A DNA stretch of 64,000 nt from contig NZ_NCJH01000001.1 of NCBI RefSeq assembly GCF_002278925.1, positions 434,001 through 498,000 on the forward strand. Reading direction: 5' to 3'. The notes under the pieces are model-generated. The model saw nothing but the letters and a program-made list of their open reading frames with translations, ran no database searches and had not been told where the DNA came from. Within the stretch, counting starts at the first letter, position 1; each line of letters starts with the position of its first letter. A program made the position numbers and the translations under genes. Shown piece after piece: positions 62,935-64,000 of this stretch. Source of the stretch: Polaromonas sp. 39-63-25 (lineage in GTDB: Bacteria > Pseudomonadota > Gammaproteobacteria > Burkholderiales > Burkholderiaceae_C).

Positions 62935-64000
62935 TTACAGCCTCAACGCAAACAGCGTGATGGACGGAAAGGCCGCCAGGATCACGATGCGCACCATGTC
63001 GCTGGCCACAAACGGCATGGCCCCCTTGAAGGTCTGGCTCATGGGTATGTCCCGTGCGATCGAGTTGATCACAAACAGGTTCATGCCTACCGGCGGCGTG
63101 ATCATGCCCACCTCCACCGCGATCAGCACCAGAATGCCGAACCAGATCGCAAACTCTTCAGGTTGCAGGCCGTAGTCGAGCGCCGTGACGATGGGAAAGA
63201 AGATCGGGATGGTCAGCAGGATCATGGACAGCGAGTCCATGAAGCAGCCCATCACGAGGTACAACAGAAGAATGGCCGCCATGACCATCCATGGGCTCAT
63301 GCCCGAGGCAGCCACCATCGAGGCGGCCTCCTGCGGCAACTGCGAGAGTGCCAGGAAGGTGTTGTACACGCCGGCGCCCAGCACAATCATGAAGATCATG
63401 CCGGTGGCCATGGCGGTGCCCACCAGCGCTTCGCGCAATTGCTTGCGCCCCAGCGAGCCGTTGACCAATGCCATCAGGCCGGTGCTGGCGGCCCCTATGG
63501 CCGCGCCCTCGGTAGGTGTGAAAAGGCCGCCGTAAATTCCCCCAACCACCACGATGAAGATGGTCAGCACCGGCCAGACCTTGCGCGTGGCACGCCAGCG
63601 CTCGGGCATAGGCATGGGCGCCAGCTTGCCGGCGCTGCCGGGGCTGACGCGCACATAAAGGGCCACCACGATCATGTAGCTGATCATGGCCAGGATGCCC
63701 GGAACAAACGCGGCAAGGAACAGCTTGGCGATGTTTTGCTCCGTCAGGATGGCGTAGATCACCAGCACGATGGAAGGCGGAATCAGGATGCCCAGCGTAC
63801 CGCCCGCAGCCAGGCAGCCGGTCGCCAGTGCGCCCGAGTAGCCGCTCTTGCGCAGTTCGGGCAAGGCCACCTGGCCCATGGTGGCAGCCGTGGCTACCGA
63901 CGAACCGCAGATGGCGCCAAAACCGGCGCAGGCGCCGATGGCGGCCAGCGCCACGCCGCCGCGGCGGTGGCCCAGCCAAGCCTCGGCCGCCTTGAACAGC
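62935..64000 (-). CDS. TRAP transporter large permease (DctM type), 5' end outside the window
   Basis: At least 355 residues are visible and the frame stays open to base 64000, so the first ~75 residues are missing. Motifs: GACAGFGAICGSSVATAATM, GCLAAGGTLGILIPPSIVLV, GGIYGGLFTPTEGAAIGAAS, and VEVGMITPPVGMNLFVINSI near the end. This is a 12-TM importer that pairs with a small permease and a periplasmic receptor (likely further upstream). The substrate is probably a carboxylate. Confidence 0.93.
   Translation of the reverse strand, partial: LFKAAEAWLGHRRGGVALAAIGACAGFGAICGSSVATAATMGQVALPELRKSGYSGALATGCLAAGGTLGILIPPSIVLVIYAILTEQNIAKLFLAAFVPGILAMISYMIVVALYVRVSPGSAGKLAPMPMPERWRATRKVWPVLTIFIVVVGGIYGGLFTPTEGAAIGAASTGLMALVNGSLGRKQLREALVGTAMATGMIFMIVLGAGVYNTFLALSQLPQEAASMVAASGMSPWMVMAAILLLYLVMGCFMDSLSMILLTIPIFFPIVTALDYGLQPEEFAIWFGILVLIAVEVGMITPPVGMNLFVINSIARDIPMSQTFKGAMPFVASDMVRIVILAAFPSITLFALRL

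Overview
This window is high-GC DNA, almost fully coding, from a betaproteobacterial chromosome. The family most consistent with it is Comamonadaceae (Polaromonas, Rhodoferax or Variovorax relatives). Support for this: an EarP/EF-P(Arg32) translation system, a phasin with PhaR-like sites, Bug-type and TRAP transport genes, the pmdEFDABC protocatechuate 4,5-cleavage order known from Comamonas, and several dispersed palindromic repeat families. The genus call is inference; no search was run.

Layout. 1-450: 3' end of a copper nitrite reductase. 517-5492: rlmD, a VOC protein, and the minus-strand surE-pcm-nlpD run. 5600-9727: quinone oxidoreductase, receiver protein, tRNA-His, ppiD, tRNA-Val and hupB. 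9995-13943: tartrate dehydrogenase, dehalogenase-type hydrolase, LysR regulator and EamA transporter. 13940-22325: pgsA and uvrC, then earP in one overlapping run with a two-component system, an eptA-type transferase, and efp. 22403-29989: LOG protein, MFS transporter, rmuC, hydroxyacid dehydrogenase, NhaD-like antiporter, pncB and an FKBP isomerase. 30202-41315: nitroreductase, thioesterase, deacetylase, an orphan binding protein, phasin, patatin lipoprotein, iron-binding protein, short-chain dehydrogenase, gamma-glutamyltransferase and YihY. 41405-47847: acyl-CoA ligase, dnaG and rpoD.

48081-64000 is mainly an aromatic catabolic region. It holds an FAD oxidoreductase, a divergent LigAB-like dioxygenase pair with its own LysR, a four-gene overlapping unit (GIY-YIG protein, MarR, unknown, aldo/keto reductase), and a protocatechuate 4,5-cleavage operon (binding-protein-like gene, pmdE, F, D, A, B, C) divergent from a LysR gene. 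Flanking these are an NADP-dehydrogenase-like protein, a Bug receptor and a TRAP permease cut by the window edge. Together the operon would take protocatechuate through 4-carboxy-2-hydroxymuconate semialdehyde, pyrone dicarboxylate and oxalomesaconate to pyruvate and oxaloacetate.

The most unusual signal is a dispersed element of about 61 bp (called repeat A here). It has a uniform 17-nt palindromic core and usually a second 17-nt hairpin. I find 13 copies in 64 kb. Five lie in frame inside rlmD, pcm, earP (twice) and dnaG, and two supply the stop codon and last residues of a gene. A second family (repeat B, about 90 bp, three copies) sits right at gene 3' ends, always in gene orientation, and in one case encodes the end of the protein. 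Two further MITE-like imperfect palindromes occur between genes.
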